A stretch of 64,000 nucleotides of DNA from Siphonodentalium dalli (GCA_032622095.1 CP136061.1:264214077-264278076); one strand, 5' to 3'; numbered from the stretch's first letter, positions 1-14,000 are shown. Program-made: numbers and translations. Notes: a model not told the origin generated them from the letters alone.

Positions 1-487
1 AGTGATGCAATTTTGTTTATAATTAGTCCAAAGAATAATTGTTTTAGTGTAAACATATTTTATTCCAATCAAAATATAACATATATAAACATTTGACAGA
101 CATTTTACAGGAGTATAGAGTAATATAAATATTCGATTGATTGGAAAGGGGATTAAACAACAAGCCCAAGGGCTTTTATTAAGTTTGCTCCCCTTGTTTT
201 GATTTTCAGACAATATTTTTTTAAATCAATGGGGGAGGGAGGACTATATTTTATTTTAAAAACCAATACTGGCCAGCACTAGATGGGTGGACAGCAGATG
301 CCAAGTCAAGACAATAGACAAAGTCAGCTGTTCAATTTTTTCAAAGTGGAAAAATGGATATTTCCCAAATCAGAAAATGTGGAAACATGGTTAACTGTTG
401 CGTGATTGGGATAAAAGGGGGCCTTACAAAGAAAATTTACAAATTTTCCTTAGGAAGCAATATGCACAGCACATATGTCCTACTTAC
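1..487. other. Sequence 3' of the last visible exon of the SET-recombinase gene
   Basis: No exon can be established here. On the minus strand the reading frame of the preceding exon meets a stop at 480-482, but a consensus donor (G|GTAAGT, 487-482) just before it suggests the coding sequence is spliced onward. One possible acceptor (CAG near 397-399, reading minus) would give about two dozen more residues before a stop, but its pyrimidine tract is poor. The rest is AT-rich. Confidence 0.4.
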
Positions 488-2036
488 CATCTAGAGCATT
501 CAGGAACCGTCCAATTACTCTAACTTCTTGTACTCCTGGAGGGCACTGGTAGTTTTCTTTATTTATCACTTCCTCATGACCTAAATGGTCAAAGAAAATC
601 CGTCGATCTCTCTCAGACATGTCCAGACTGGCGTATATTGTCGATGCTCTATGCCTGTTTTTGGTCGCATTAATCGATACACCAGCAGTTTTACAGACTT
701 GGGCCACAGCATGCCATCCAGAACAGTGTCCATTTGAATGTTTGGTTCCAAATACAAATGTATTTGAAGTTTGAATACCAAACTGAGTTCGGTGTTGTAG
801 CAGTAATTTGGTGGGTTTAACAACATCCAATGGAATTAACAGAGGTACATATTTCTTGCCTTTACCAGCCATGTAGGCAAGTCGGAATGACTTTATAAGG
901 TACTTTTCTGCTTCATCCACTATTGATTCTACTTTATCAGCTGGAACCCAAATACCATCCATAGCGTCAAACCATTCATCCATTAATAGTCTGGAACCCT
1001 CCTCACCTCTTCTGGCATTAAATAGTGTTAGTCTTGTGACTATTAGATCCCTGAGCCATGTGTAGGAATTAATGGAAAAGTTATCAACTTCATGGTTGAT
1101 TTCAGCTTCAAGGAACCACTTTAATTTCTTTATTTCCTCTTCCGCTGGCAAATTTTTTGGTAGGCGACCTTTTGCCATGGATTTTTTATTGGAGTGGTTT
1201 CTTGCATCTCCTACAAGTTCTGCAGACCCGGCACTATAAGCTTTTTTGAACAGCTCCAATTCTCTTAATTTCACATCTTGTTGTGTTTCTGCATAATAGC
1301 CATCCATGGTTTTGATAGCCCTTCTGAATATGTTGTCCATATTTATTTTCAAACCATATTTTTCTCCACTTTCAGATGCACACAACTGATGGATTGCATC
1401 TTTCAGTGTCTCTAAGTGATCCCTGTGAAACATGTCTTCAATTGTAACACTGTCCTCAGAGAGTAATTTGAACAGAAGGAATAGGCGTGTGAGCTCTCTC
1501 ATCTCCATCATGACTTCACGTTTTGTTTCATTTATTTTACTGGCCTGTCCTCTTCTTGCACAGTAATGTTTATATCCTATCATCTGAACTACTTCATTTT
1601 TCCAGATAAAATCACCAACTTCGCCATCACGAAATTTGTTAAGAATATTTTGAACAAAATCACTATTCTTGGAGAAACGTGAAGGCAGTAATATATTTGT
1701 TTTCAATGGTTGTGAAGAACTGCAACAATTCCTCTTATGCTTGTAGAACGTCCTATGACTGAAAAACCTGTGGCATTTTGAACATATTCTTATAGAATCA
1801 GTTGTTTTTGGCTTTCTCTCCCTCATCAGTCCAGCATCTGCGAGCTCCACATTTTGCATATTGTACTGGTATATACCTTCAATCCGTTTTTGCTCGAACC
1901 ACTTATTTTGCTCGTTTTTTTTCATTTTTAGTATGGCTGCTACCTCCGCATTGTTTGCTGCATGAGTTTTTATGTGCCGTTTCAGCTTTCCTCCAGTTAC
2001 CACTTTTTTGCATATAAAACACATCCGATCAGGTCT
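488..2036 (-). CDS. Last visible exon: two zinc fingers and tyrosine-recombinase-like domain
   Basis: A 1549-nt exon with acceptor TGCTTTCAG|AGA and donor GATG|GTAAGT. It opens in phase 0 with RPDRM, so the ATG at 2024 is probably internal. Near the start is a C2H2 finger (C-x2-C-x12-H-x3-H, CFICKK...HIKTH). About 80 residues later comes a C2HC-type finger (CSKCHRFF...HKRNC). The C-terminal ~200 residues fit a tyrosine recombinase: an arginine box (NARRGEE), a KNRHRAST box aligning with the family's R-H motif, then HLGHEEVINKENY supplying the later histidine and the nucleophile-position tyrosine. The usual first histidine of HxxR appears replaced by threonine. This resembles Crypton-type or DIRS-type recombinase domains in eukaryotes; activity cannot be judged from sequence. 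Confidence 0.8.
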
Positions 2037-5000
2037 CTGAAAGCATAAAATGTTGAGTCAACATAAGATAATTGGATCAGCATAACAGATCCTACCGATA
2101 ACTGTGATATTGGGATCGGTAGAATCAGCTTGATCCACTGATCTGATATTATGTTCATCTTTTCGACAATAGACAAGCTCAGAACCAAAGATAAAGAAGA
2201 GCCATACCATGGCCATGTGCAATATATCAACGAAATAAAACCAAATAAATTGATAGTAATATTTGTTAACCCATTCTACAATGAAATGATTCTCCAATTT
2301 AGGTATAAAGCTATACATTTATAACGTTTCAACCGTGTGTGCAATGTAGCCCAAATTTGGAACACAACCTACATGGTGTCGTAAAAGGTGACTCACACAA
2401 TTAGGGTCCTGCGAATTGGAGATTTTGATCGAATCGAATTGAATTCACAAAATCGAATCGAATCATATCTGTGTGTTGCATTTTGCAAAACTGCCTATCG
2501 GCATTCGGAAACACCCATTGTTATGAACTTGAAGACGCAACGACAGTCGCATGGTAGCCTGTTTATGCACAGGTATTAGAAACAATTTTTTTTCTTCTTT
2601 TATTTAATCAATATCTCGGATTTTGATTAAATAAAAAAATTTTTTTTTGCCTAATACCTGTGTGTTTATGTAGTGCTGGATGCTTCTTGAACAGATGATT
2701 CCATAGATGGGTCATTGTCCCAGATGCGTGCACCCTGCACTTATATTTCAGTCTGCAGTGTTATTCCAGACACTACCAGGAGGCAAAACTCTACTAAATG
2801 TGAATCATGACCCGTTAATCCAGAGAAATCTCAACGTGGTCGCCATACCCATGGATAGTCCATGAGCAGGCAGTCCCACAGGCCACAGCGTCCAGAATTT
2901 AGCTCAATCACCCGGTCAGTTATCGCAGACATGCGGTCCATGTCAACAACTATGGAGCTAAGCCCCCGCTGTTCAACTCAGAGCGTTGCAGAACAATCGC
3001 AATATGCGACCGAACTGCTCCGTGGTCCAGCGAGGAATGAGCCATCAGTGTTTTTCCTATCAAGCTTTTATGTGACAACAGATGAGCATCTAGTAACAGA
3101 TTACTTGCTATGAATCACCAAAATATACACCATGATCTGAAATTACTGCTTTCTTCACCAAAACCAAGTACCAACTTATGGCTGAGATGCCAGTAAACCT
3201 CTAGAACTATCCCAAAGATGGATAATTATTTCAGGAGTACACCAGAAAAACATGAAAGTAGATTACAAGATCATTTAACAGCCTTACATACTAAAAAGAA
3301 CCTTCAACGTTGGAACATATTTCATGATGGGACCAAATTGAAAAAGCTTGAAATCTGCAAAAAGCAAGCATAACCAAACAGACAATCACATGCATAAAGA
3401 ACCTACCTTTGTGGACAGAGCACAATCATTGTCCACCTCAACAGTAGACCGACTACAATCATCTTCCATGGGCTAAAATCAAAACAGATGTTGAATGTTA
3501 GTGCTCATATCATTAGTCTATACAGAGTCACACCAGTTAAACACATGAAAATGTCAATGACACAGAAGCTTAACTTGTGACACAGACTAGGAATTGAATT
3601 TGCATCTACATGTCATCATAGTCATGGGCCATCAAATATTTCATGATGATTCATGCATCAGTATGAGTTGTATGATGAGCTATTGATTTATATTGCGCTA
3701 TCACTGAAATTGTCATGATCCATGGACATCACTGAAATTGTCATGATCCATGAACAGTTTCATGAAGAACGGCCAATTGGTACCGGCTCTCGGCTGTATT
3801 ATGGATTTATATAGTGTTATCACTGAAATCCAAGATGGCTGATGGCGGCCATGTTTATTTATGGATTCACACCAAAGATACTTGTTCACCATCTACATGT
3901 CAATGTCAACCTCATAACAAATTCCATGATGAATGGACCAATGCTACGGCCTCTAGCCCATGCAAAAGATGCAATTTTGAAATCAAAGATGGCTGCCGGC
4001 GGCCATGTTTTTTATGCAAATAAGCCCACAATGACCCGGTCTTATCTATATACCAATGTTACAAACCATAAAAAATTCCATGAAGATTTGTGCATTGGTA
4101 CAGGCTCTAGGCCGTGCTAAAGGATTCGGGACGAACGTACAGACTGACAGACGATGCACCACGGCAATATTTTGACTTTAATTTGTCAAGTTAAGCTAAT
4201 AATGTACTAAACATAATTTGATGGAGTATTCCCCTAATGCATGGACATTATTTATACACATTTTTCTATATATATTTAATCAGGCTTGTGCAGACTTTGA
4301 AATCATCCACTTCTTTCTTATATATCTAGACACCTTTATGCAGACCTTGCGCCACCAGTGTTTTTTTCCTATCAAGCTTTCATATGCCAACTGATAATGA
4401 GCATCTTGTAAACCTCTAGAAATATCTCAAAGGTGGATAATCGTTTCAGGAGTACACCCGAATAAATCGAAGTAGATTACAAGATCATTTAAAAGCCTTA
4501 CATACTAAAAAAGGTGGAATATATTTCATGATGGGACCAAAAAACAAAATGTTGAAATCTGCGCAAAGCAAGGATAACCAAGAAGACAATCACATGCATA
4601 AAGAACCTACCTTTGTGGTAAATGTAGTAGACCGAGCACAACCATCGTCTACCTCAACAGTAGACAGAGTACAATCATCGTCCATGGGCTAAAATCAAAA
4701 CAGATGTTGAATGTTAGTGCTCATATCATTAGTCTATACAGAGTCACACCAGTAAACACATAATATATAATCATAATTTGACAGAGCATTCCCCCAATGC
4801 ATGAAAATTATTTATACACATTTTTACGTGCGCTCGCGCAACAGTATGGCGATCAGTCAGATTCATAGGTACGTAGGTTGGTGTCACCCTACCGATTTCA
4901 CTCCATGACATCACCCTTATGCAGTACATGCGATGTTACGGAGTAGATTATTAAGTTGACGCCTTGGCACTGACTTCCGTTACTAGCTCGTTGCTATATA

Positions 5001-8000
5001 AACAAACCAGCGATGTGGCTTTTGTCGAAAATTGACAGTCAGTACATTCGCCTTGTATACATGTACTTTCAGAAAATACAAAACACCACAACGTTATACC
5101 CCACCAATGTCAGTGTCTCGATATCATTTGACCAAATTTCTTGGCATGAAACCGCGACAGACACGGCGTGAAATACATCGCATTGAGTAAACAATTTGCC
5201 ATTGTTTCAATTCAACTTCAAGATCGCAGTAAAAAAAACGCAATTTGTAAGTGGTAAACATCTGAAAATTGAAAAAGACATCAGGTACATGCAGAAACTA
5301 ATTGTTGTGCATATTTTAATTTCTATTTGAGGCGGCAATTTTTCATGTTTATCAGTATTTTTAACGATAAGAGCAATGGTAATTGGGGGACTATATTTTA
5401 TCTAGCGCATTAAATTTAAAATAAAAAGTCGTGAATTGGCTGAGTGTTTTCTATGGTCGCACATTTCGTTGATAATTACGAGCCATTTGTTTGTCTAAAT
5501 AACATTTTTAAGTTCGAAGAGCATTAGAATGGGGATAACAGTGTGAAAGCTTGATAAAAAAAAACACTGGTGGCTCAAGGTCTGCACAAAGGTGACTAGA
5601 TATATTTCGGAATGGTACATGGCGAATATACTGTGGCAAATACCCGTTAATGGGCTCCGATTCGCCGTCGCCCCATTAACTAAATTTGCCACAGTATATT
5701 CGCCATGTACCTTTCCGAAATCACAAAACACCACACTGTTATCCCTTAAATAAAAATATTGAAGATTGTAATTGTCTTTTTTTGCTAACATTATATTAAA
5801 CTAAATTAAATAAATTAAGTGAAATTATTTTTTTAATTATTTTTTATTACATTTTTGCGCACGTTGGAATCTCTCTGAGTGCATTCTAGTTCTATATATA
5901 TTTAATCAGCATTGTGCAGACTTTGAAATCATCCACTTCTTTCTTTAATATATATCTAGTCACCTTTATGCAGACCTTGAGCCACCAGTGTTTTTTTTTT
6001 ATCAAGCTTTCATATGCCAACTAATAATGAGCATCTTGTAAACCTCTAGAAATATCTCCAAGATGGATAATTGTTTCAGGAGTACACCGGAAATATTCAA
6101 AGTAGATTACAAGATCATTTAACAGCCTTACATACTAAAAAAAGGTGGAATATATTTCATGATGGGACAAAATAAAAAGGTTGAAATCTGCGCAAAGCAA
6201 GGATAACCAAGAAGACAATCACATGCATAAAGAACCTACCTTTGTGGTAAATGTAGTAGACCGAGCACAACCATCGTCCACATCAACAGTAGACAGAGTA
6301 CAATCATTGTCCACTTCAACAGTAGACAGAGCACAACCATCGTCCACATCAACAGTAGACAGAGTATAATCATCGTCCACCTCAACAGTAGACAGAGTAC
6401 CATCATCGTCCATGGGCTAAAATCAAAACAGTTGAATGTTAGTGCTCATATTATTAGTCTATACATAGACACCTGTAAACACATAATATATAATCATAAT
6501 TTGACGGAGTATTCCCCTAAATGCATGAACATTATTTATACACATTTTTCTATATATATTTAATCAGCCTTGTGCAGACTTTGAAATCATCCACTTCTTT
6601 CTTATATATCTAGTCACCTTTGTGCAGACCTTGAGCCACCAGTGTTTTTTTCCTATCAAGCTTTCATATGCCAACTGATAATGAGCATCTTGTAAACCTC
6701 CAGAAATATCTCCAAGATGGATAATTGTTTCAGGAGTACACCCGAAAAATTCAAAGTAGATTACAAGATCATTTAACAGCCTTACATATTAAAAAAGTTG
6801 GAATATATTTCATGATGGGACAAAAAAAAAGGGTTGAAATCTGCGCAAAGCAAGCATAACCAAAAAGACAATCGCATGCATAAAGAACCTACCTTTGTGG
6901 TAAATGTAAAAGACAGAGCACAATCATCGTCCAACTTAAAAGTAGACAGAGTACAATCATTGTCCACCTCAACAGTAGACAGAGCACAACCATCGTCCAC
7001 CTCAACAGTAGACTGAGTACCATCATCTTCCATGGGCTAAAATCAAAACAGATGTTGAATGTTAGTGCTCATATCGTTAGTCTATACAGAGTCACACCAG
7101 TAAACACATACTATATAATCATAATTTGACGGAGTATTCCCCTAATGCATGAAAATTATTTATACACATTTTTCTATATATATTTAATCAGCCTTGTGCA
7201 GACTTTGAAATCATCCACTTCTTTCTTATATATCTAGTCACCTTTATGCAGACCTTGCGCCACCAGTGTTTTTTTCCTATCAAGATTTCATATGCCAACT
7301 GATAATGAGCATCTTGTAAACCTCTAGAAATATCTCAAAGGTGGATAATTGTTTCAGGAGTACACCCGAAAAAATCAAAGTAGATTACAAGATCATTTAA
7401 AAGCCTTAAATACTAAAAAAGGTGGAATATATTTCATGATGGGACCAAAAAACAAAATGTTGAAATCTGCGCAAAGCAAGGATAACCAAGAAGACAATCA
7501 CATGCATAAAGAACCTACCTTTGTGGTAAATGTAGTAGACCGAGCACAACCATCGTCTACCTCAACAGTAGACAGAGTACAATCATCGTCCATGGGCTAA
7601 AATCAAAAGATGTTGAATGTTAGTGCTCATATCATTAGTCTGTACAGAGTCACACCAGTAAACACATAATATATAATCATAATTTGACAGAGTATTCCCC
7701 CAATGCATGAAAATTATTTATACACATTTTTACGTGCGCTCGCGCAACAGTATGGCGATCAGTCAGATTCATAGGTACGTAGGTTGGTGTCACCCTACCG
7801 ATTTCACTCCATGACATCACCCTTATGCAGTACATGCGACGTTACAGTGTAGATTATAGAGTTGACGCCTTGGCACTGACTTCCGTTACTAGCTCGTTGC
7901 TATATAAACAAACCAGCCATGTGGCTTTTGTCGAAAATTGACAGTCAGTGCATTCGCCCTGTATACATGTACTTTCAGAAAATACAAAACACCACAACGT

Positions 8001-11000
8001 TATACCCCACCAATGTCAGTGTCTCGATATCATTTGACCAAATTTCTTGGCATGAAACCGCGACAGAGACGGCGTGAAATATATCGCATTGAGTAAACAA
8101 TTTCCCATTGTTTCAATTCAACTTCAAGATTGCGGTAAAATAAAAACGCAATTTGTAAGTGGTAAACATCTGAAAATTGAAAAAGACATCAGGTACATGC
8201 AGAAACTAATTGTTGTGCATATTTTAATTTCTATTTGAGGCGGCAATTTTTCATGTTTATCAGTATTTTTAACGATAAGAGCGATGGTAATTGGGAGACT
8301 ATATTTTATCTAGCGCATTAAATTTAAAATAAAAAGTCGTGAATTGGCTGAGTGTTTTCTATGGCCGCACATTCGTTGATAACTACGAGCTATTTGTTTG
8401 TCTAAATAACATTTTTAAGTTCGAAGAGCATTAGAATGGGGATAACAGTGTGAAAGCTTGATAGGAAAAAAAACACTGGTGGCTCAAGGTCTGCAAAGGT
8501 GACTAGATATATTTCGGAAAGGTACATGGCGAATATACTTTGGCAAATACCCGTTAATGGGCTCCGATTCGCCATCGCCCATTAACTAAATTTGCCACAG
8601 TATATTCGCCAGGTACCTTTCCGAAATCACAAAACACCACACTGTTATCCCTTAAATAAGAATATTGAAGATTGTAATTGTCTTTTTTTGCTAACATTAA
8701 ATTAAATTAAATAAATTAAGTAAAATACAGTAAAATTATTATTTTAATTATTTTTTATTACATGTTTGCGCACGTTGGAATCTCTCTGAGTGCATTCTAG
8801 TTCTATATATATTTAATCAGCATTGTGCAGACTTTGAAATCATCCACTTCTTTCTTTAATATATATCTAGTCACCTTTATGCAGACCTTGAGCCACCAGT
8901 GTTTTTTTCCTATCAAGCTTTCATATGCCAACTGATAATGAGCATCTTGTAAACCTCTAGAAATATCTCCAAGATGGATAATTGTTTCAGGAGTACACCC
9001 GAAAAATTCAAAGTAGATTACAAGATCATTTAACAGCCTTACATACTAAAAAAAGGTGGAATATATTTCATGATGGGACAAAATAAAAAGGTTGAAATCT
9101 GCGCAAAGCAAGCATAACCAAGAAGATAATCACATGCATAAAGAACCTACCTTTGTGGTAAATGTAAAAAACAAAGCACAATCATCGTCCAACTTAACAG
9201 TAGACAGAGTACAATCATTGTCCACCTCAACAGTAGACAGAGCACAATCATCGTCCACCTCAACAGTTGACAGAGTACCATCATCGTCCATGGGCTAAAA
9301 TCAAAACAGATGTTGAATGTTAGTGCTCATATCGTTAGTCTATACACAGACACCAGTAAACACATAATATATAATCATAATTGGACGGAGTATTCCCCTA
9401 ATGCATGAAAATTATTTATACACATTTTTCTATATATATTTAATCAGCCTTGTGCAGACTTTGAAATCATCCACTTCTTTCTTATATATCTAGTCACCTT
9501 TATGCAGACCTTGCTCCACCAGTGTTTTTTTCCTATCAAGCTTTCATATGCCAACTGATAATGAGCATCTTGTAAACCTCTAGAAATATCTCCAAGATGG
9601 ATAATTGTTTCAGGAGTACACCCGAAAAAATCAAAGTAGATTACAAGATCATTTAAAAGCCTTAAATACTAAAAAAGGTGGAATATATTTCATGATGGGG
9701 AAACAAAAAACAAAATGTTGAAATCTGCGCAAAGCAAGGATAACCAAGAAGACAATCACATGCATAAAGAACCTACCTTTGTGGTAAATGTAGTAGACCG
9801 AGCACAACCATCGTCCACCTCAACAGTAGACAGAGTACAATCATTGTCCACCTCAACAGTAGACAGAGCACAACCATCGTCCATCTCAACAGTAGACAGA
9901 GTACCATCATCGTCCATGGGCTAAAATCAAAACAGATGTTGAATGTTAGTGCTCATATCGTTAGTCTATACACAGACACCAGTAAACACATACTATATAA
10001 TCCTAATTTGACGGAGTATTCCCCTAATGCATGAAAATTATTTATACACATTTTTCTATATATATTTAATCAGCCTTGTGCAGACTTTGAAATCATCCAC
10101 TTCTTTCTTATATATCTAGTCACCTTTATGCAGACCTTGAGCCACCAGTGTTTTTTTTCCTATCAAGCTTTCATATGCCAACTGATAATGAGCATCTTGT
10201 AAACCTCTAGAAATATCTCAAAGATGGATAATTGTTTCAGTAGTACACCGGAAATATTCAAAGTAGATTACAAGATCATTTAACAGCCTTACATACTAAA
10301 AAAAGGTGGAATATATTTCATGATGGGACCAAAATAAAAAGGTTGAAATCTGCGCAAAGCAAGGATAACCAAGAAGACAATCACATGCATAAAGAACCTA
10401 CCTTTGTGGTAAATGTAGTAGACCGAGCACAACCATCGTCTACCTCAACAGTAGACAGAGCACAACCATCGTCCACATCAACAGTAGACAGAGTATAATC
10501 ATCGTCCATGGGCTAAAATCAAAACAGATGTTGAATGTTAGTGCTCATATCGTTAGTCTATACATGTATAGACAGTCACACCGGTAAACACATAATATAT
10601 AATCATAATTTGACGGGAGTATTCCCCTAATGCATGAAAATTATTTATACACATTTTTCTAAATATATTTAATCAGCCTTGTGCAGACTTTGAAATCAGC
10701 CACTTCTTTCTTATATATCTGGTCACCTTTGTGCAGACCTTGAGCCACCAGTGTTTTTTCCTATCAAGCTTCATATGCCATCTGATAATGAGCATCTTGT
10801 AAACCTCTAGAAATATCTCAAAGGTAGATAATTGTTTCAGTAGTACACCCGAAAAAAATCGAAGTAGATTACAAGATCATTTAACAGCCTTACATACTAA
10901 AATGAAAGTGTCAATGACACTGTAGCTCAACTTAGGTAGGGGAATAATTTAATGGTTGACAGTAAATTGAGGAATAGGAAAGGTGCTAACTGAAATGTCT

Positions 11001-14000
11001 AACCTGTGCCAAAGGATTTAGTCATCCAAAGAGTAAAATCCAAGATTGCTGCTGGCGGCCATGTTTTTTGGCCGATGACCCCAAAAGAACTCATTCCCAT
11101 CTACATGTCATTGTTAACATACATGACAAATTTCATGATGATCAAATGAACAGTACGACCTGTAGCCCGTGCCAATGGATAGAATTTTGAAATCCAAGAT
11201 GGCCATATTTTTTGGCCAAATGACCCCAAAACCACTCGTTCCAATCTACATGTCAATGTCAACATTCATGACAAATTTCATAAATTTCACGATTTAGTCA
11301 TGCAAAGAGTAAAATCTAAGATTTCCTCTGGCGGCCATGTTTTTTGGCCGGACGACCCCAAAAGGAATCGTTCACATCTACATGTCATTGTTAACATCCA
11401 TGAATGTTCCAATCAAAGCTACGACCTGTAGCCCGCGCCAAAGGATTTAGTCATGCAAAGAGTAAAATCCAAGATGGCTGCTGGCGGCCATGTTTTTTGG
11501 CCGAATGACGCCAAAATGACTCGTTCCCGTCTACATAAACATTCATGACAAATTTCATAAAGATCACACCAAAGGTACGACCTGTAGACCGCGCCAAAGA
11601 AAATTGTTGACGGACACACGGGCACACGCAGACGACGGATGCCAACCCATGGCAATAGCTCAAACTTACAAAGTAAGTTGAGCTAAAAATGATTTACCTT
11701 TACTTCCCTCACACTCATTCTCAGGCACGGCCATGGATCACGTTGGGAAGAAGAGCCACATGAACTGCCTTCTACTTCTTCATCTGAGCTTAAATCTGAG
11801 CTCACATCTGAAAAAGTTACATCAAAAGATGAATGACTTAAAAGGAAACAAAGTTGTTTGTGTTCAAATATTCACTGCTATCTGAAAGAGCAAGGTGAAC
11901 AAGTGCACCGGTAGATGTGGCTTAATACAACAGTTGCCAGGTTGAAAAAAGGCCATAACTCAGCAAATTGCCAAAAGTTATTCAGATCGAACCGAAAATT
12001 GAACTTGACCTGTGTTTTGTCGCCAAAATGACACAAACCAAATTTGGTTTCGATTCATTGATCCAAAATGAAGGTCACAACCTACACAGTAACTATAACA
12101 CTTGTCCTAATATCACATTTGAAATACCACTGCATGAAAGCATTTTAACCAAGCATTTGTAAGTTGTAACCACCAGAATGTAAACAGGTGTTCAATTTCA
12201 CCCAATTGGAAATGCCACGATCTAATTAGACAAGACATTAACTTTAAGACAGACAGCATACAAAATGAAAGTGTCAATGACACTGTAGCTCAACTTAGGT
12301 AAGGGAATAATTTAATGGTTGACAGTAAATGGAAGAAACGGAAAGGTGCTAATTAAAATGTCTAAGTAAGACAAGATGTACATGTCAATATCAACATTCA
12401 TGACAGGTTTCATAATGATCGGATCAGGGATGTGGTGATTATGGTGTGCCAAAGAATTTAGTGATGCAAAGAGTAAATTCTAAAATGGCCACCGGCAGCC
12501 ATGTTTTATTTTCCGAATTACCCCAAAATGTTCGCATCTACATGTCAATGTCAACAGCCTTTACAAATCTCATAATGATCTGACCAAAGGTACGACCTGT
12601 AGCCTGTGCCAAAGGATTTAGTCATTCAAAGTGTAAAATCCTAGATGGCTGCTGACGGCTATGTTTTTTGGCCGAACGACCCCAAAAGGATTCGTTCCCA
12701 TCTACAATGTCATTGTTAACATCCATGCCAAATTTCATGAAGATCCGATCAAAGCCGAAGGATTTAGTCATGCAAAGAATAAAATCCCAAGATGGCTGCG
12801 GGCAGCCACGTTTTTTTGGTCGAACGACCCCAAAATGACTCATTTCCCTTCTACATGTCAATGTCAACATTCATGACAAATTACATAAAGATCAGACCAA
12901 AGGTACGACATGTAGCCCGTGCCAAAGGAAATTGTTGACGGACACACGCACACACAGACGACGGACGCCAACCCATGGCAATAGCTCAAACTTACAAAGT
13001 AAGTTGAGCTTAAAATGGAGAACAACTCAGAAACCCAACAATTAACTCACCTGAAATTTTGTCTACATCAAATGGGTCATCATCATCATCATCATCATCA
13101 ATCTCTAAATATAAGAATAGAAGAAATGGAATTACAACCAATCTGATCAAAATTGTGAGTGTTTTGTACTGCGACAATCACTGACTCACTTTTATGATGA
13201 AACTATTGCAGCCTTTGTTCCAAACAATATGTTTGTGACAGTAATTTGTGGCATATCATACAAATTGGCCCTGCCATTCTGGACATGTCAAAAATGCATC
13301 AATCAAATGCCTTGGTAGAAATATTTTATGGTAGACGTGGTCAATACATACAAATCTGAGAAAGGTTACTTCGACTTTGGTAAGCTAAAAAACCTGCGGT
13401 GGACAGATAAAATGCGCCCTCAACAGGACATATAAACTCCAGCAGGCCGACATGAGCGGCCATGTCACCCGTCCTCAAAATGTACAACTTATAATAAGCG
13501 ATTTCTTGTTGAATTTTGTAGCTTGAAATATAAAGCTTTTTTAAGAGTGACTCAAAGAAAAGAAGAAAAAATAACAGCAACAGCAATTATTGTCAAAGAA
13601 ATAATGATTAAACATAATGAATAAATAAAGAACATAAATAATCTAACAGAAAGTCTCCAAAATTTACTTTCTTCAACACTGATGGGTTTGGCTACTCTCA
13701 ACTAATTCAATGGAAGACTCAATAACAAAAATAGTAACAATGGGATTACCCAAGTAGTAATCTAAATTGAAAATAATGAGGAAAATCCAAGAAATGCATT
13801 TACCATGTGCGACATCCTGAAAAGCATAACATATCCTTTAATAAACTTCTCAAAATCTTCATAAAAACAATGTACAAACTCATAAAATTTCTATAAAGAA
13901 CAATTAAAGGACCACATTACCTTTTTCGAAATTTGGTAGGTACACAAACAATATACATGAGCCCATCATGGATATGTCTGACTTTAGTAATTTCCAAATG

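Larger units (their letters stand above)
3030..10902. repeat. Tandem array of exon-bearing units, about 625-650 bp basic period
   Basis: The unit begins near the phrase CACCAGTGTTTTTT and runs through TATCAAGCTT, TGCATAAAGAACCTACC (donor) and CATGGGCTAAAATC (acceptor). Donor-side exon edges at 6240, 6893, 7519 and at 9151, 9777, 10402 give spacings of 653, 626, 626 and 625 bp. Two units carry the same ~1.07-kb insertion, and the first unit carries a Helentron-like element. Units 2-4 and 5-7 are a further tandem copy of each other, offset about 2.9 kb. The array ends where a Helentron-like element begins at about 10903. Confidence 0.85.

Noticed and set aside
397-487. A further 3' exon beginning after CAG at 397-399
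   Set aside because: The pyrimidine tract is poor and only about two dozen codons follow. Kept as a possibility but not annotated.
6181-6369. Plus-strand ORFs of the array (reading SAQSKDNQEDNHMHKEPT...) as the real product
   Set aside because: The minus strand has consensus acceptor and donor around every copy, phase agreement with neighbouring exons and the SET and recombinase exons in line. The plus-strand reading has no splice support and stops at the acceptor.
13341-13586. 81-codon minus-strand ORF in the intron
   Set aside because: Low-complexity hydrophobic start, no splice signals in phase with neighbouring exons.
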